Source of the DNA: Rubrivirga sp.
GTDB taxonomy: Bacteria; Bacteroidota; Rhodothermia; Rhodothermales; Rubricoccaceae
DNA length: 5,423 nt
NCBI GenBank assembly: GCA_012269805.1
Contig: JAAXJP010000586.1
Coordinates: 1-5,423, forward strand
Direction: 5' to 3'
This document shows, one piece after another, positions 4,988 through 5,423 of the stretch; the stretch's first letter is position 1; every line of letters begins with the position of its first letter. The notes below the pieces were generated by a model. It did no database searches. It was not told the DNA's origin and worked only from the letters and a program-made list of their open reading frames with translations. A program made the translations under genes and the position numbers.

Positions 4988-5423
4988 ATGCCCCTTCGCT
5001 CCGCCCTCGGCGCCCTCCTGCTGGCGCTCCCCCTTGTCGCCGTCGGCCAGACGGCGACGGACCTCACCCTCGAGGCCCCCGACGGCACGACCGTCGCCAT
5101 CGACCGCGGCGCCTACGGCGTGCCGCACGTCACGGCCGAGACCGAGGCCGCCGTGTTCTTCGGCCAGGGCTTCGCGACCGGCCAGGACCGCCTGTTCCAG
5201 CTCGAGACGTTCTGGCGGACCGCGACCGGCCGCCTCGCCGAGCTCCAGGGCTCGGCCGTTCTCCCACAGGACCAAGGCATCCGGACCGTCTTCTACACGC
5301 CCGATGAGCGGGCCGATCAGTTCGACGGCCTCTCGGACCGGCTCCGGACGATGATCTCGGCCTACGTCGACGGTGTCAACGCGTACATCGACTCGACGGC
5401 CGCGAACCCCGAGGTCTACCTCC
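4988..5423 (+). CDS. Penicillin acylase family (Ntn-hydrolase) protein, N-terminal part
   Basis: The frame is open from ATG 4988 to the right edge (145 codons), so only the start of a protein that is normally about 700-850 residues is visible. A signal peptide is present (MPLRSALGALLLALPLVAVG, then QTA), indicating export, as usual for these enzymes. The segment then matches the family's alpha-chain start: IDRGAYGVPHVTAET (38-52), FFGQGFATGQDRLFQLE (57-73) and GRLAELQG (81-88), then YVDGVNAYID (126-135). Family members mature by self-cleavage and use an N-terminal Ser of the beta chain to cleave amides such as beta-lactam side chains or acyl-homoserine lactones. That serine lies outside the window. 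An in-frame ATG at 4952 would add 12 residues (MGIRNRFHPVLS) and GTG 4979 would add three. ATG 4988 is preferred for its compact signal peptide and the pyrimidine stretch before it, but the start is uncertain. The acyl substrate cannot be inferred. Confidence 0.92.
   Translation, partial: MPLRSALGALLLALPLVAVGQTATDLTLEAPDGTTVAIDRGAYGVPHVTAETEAAVFFGQGFATGQDRLFQLETFWRTATGRLAELQGSAVLPQDQGIRTVFYTPDERADQFDGLSDRLRTMISAYVDGVNAYIDSTAANPEVYL

Noticed and set aside
3532..5307. Plus-strand open frame of 591 codons across the M20 gene
   Set aside because: It is antisense to the well-conserved M20 gene, then runs out of frame into the acylase gene. Its translation is charged low-complexity sequence, and it is explained by codon bias.
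4935..5354. Plus-strand open frame of 139 codons over the acylase region
   Set aside because: It is in a different frame from the penicillin-acylase motifs and its product is a Ser/Pro/Arg-rich shadow.
1..5423. CRISPR arrays, tRNA or rRNA genes, transposases, phage genes, toxin-antitoxin pairs
   Set aside because: I found no regularly spaced direct repeats, no tRNA-like cloverleaf and no matching protein motifs. Almost all of the window is covered by five ordinary enzyme or transporter genes.

Overview
The window is very GC-rich bacterial chromosomal DNA with a strong G/C preference at third codon positions. That bias leaves long open frames on the opposite strand of nearly every gene; these are not counted as genes. 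I read five protein genes, two of them cut by the window edges. There is no rRNA, tRNA, insertion sequence, CRISPR array or phage gene. The coding style, a lipoprotein with an LGGC lipobox, and pyrimidine-rich leaders where Shine-Dalgarno sites would be expected suggest a GC-rich, Gram-negative-type bacterium. A Rhodothermota/Bacteroidota relative such as the Rubricoccaceae is a guess, not a demonstrated assignment.

Layout, left to right. (1) 1-924, minus: a quinone oxidoreductase-type medium-chain dehydrogenase whose last few residues lie beyond the left edge. (2) 925-1168: a divergent intergenic region with two perfect 8-bp inverted repeats. (3) 1169-2593, plus: a complete MATE-family multidrug/cation antiporter. 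(4) 2594-2651: a short convergent gap with an 8-bp inverted repeat, a candidate bidirectional terminator. (5) 2652-3602, minus: a lipoprotein alpha/beta-hydrolase (esterase) with HGGGW and GHSAG motifs. (6) 3603-3693: a gap with a two-tier hairpin directly after the upstream gene's stop codon, carrying the repeat-like word CCTTCGACTCCGCTCAGG. (7) 3694-4887, minus: an M20-family N-acyl-amino-acid amidohydrolase with a GTG start. (8) 4888-4987: a divergent gap. (9) 4988 to the right edge, plus: the start of a secreted penicillin-acylase-family (Ntn-hydrolase) enzyme.

The M20 enzyme and the esterase lie in the same direction and may be co-transcribed, with the hairpin between them. The penicillin acylase homologue is divergent from the M20 gene. 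Together they form a small group of hydrolases acting on acyl-amide or ester bonds: one cytoplasmic, one lipid-anchored and one exported. A shared role in using or degrading N-acylated compounds is possible but is inference. The oxidoreductase and the MATE transporter form a divergent pair that could share a control region. I see no clearly new biological system. The most interesting signals are non-coding: the intergenic hairpins, a 9-base word shared by three of the four gaps, and the polypyrimidine leaders.
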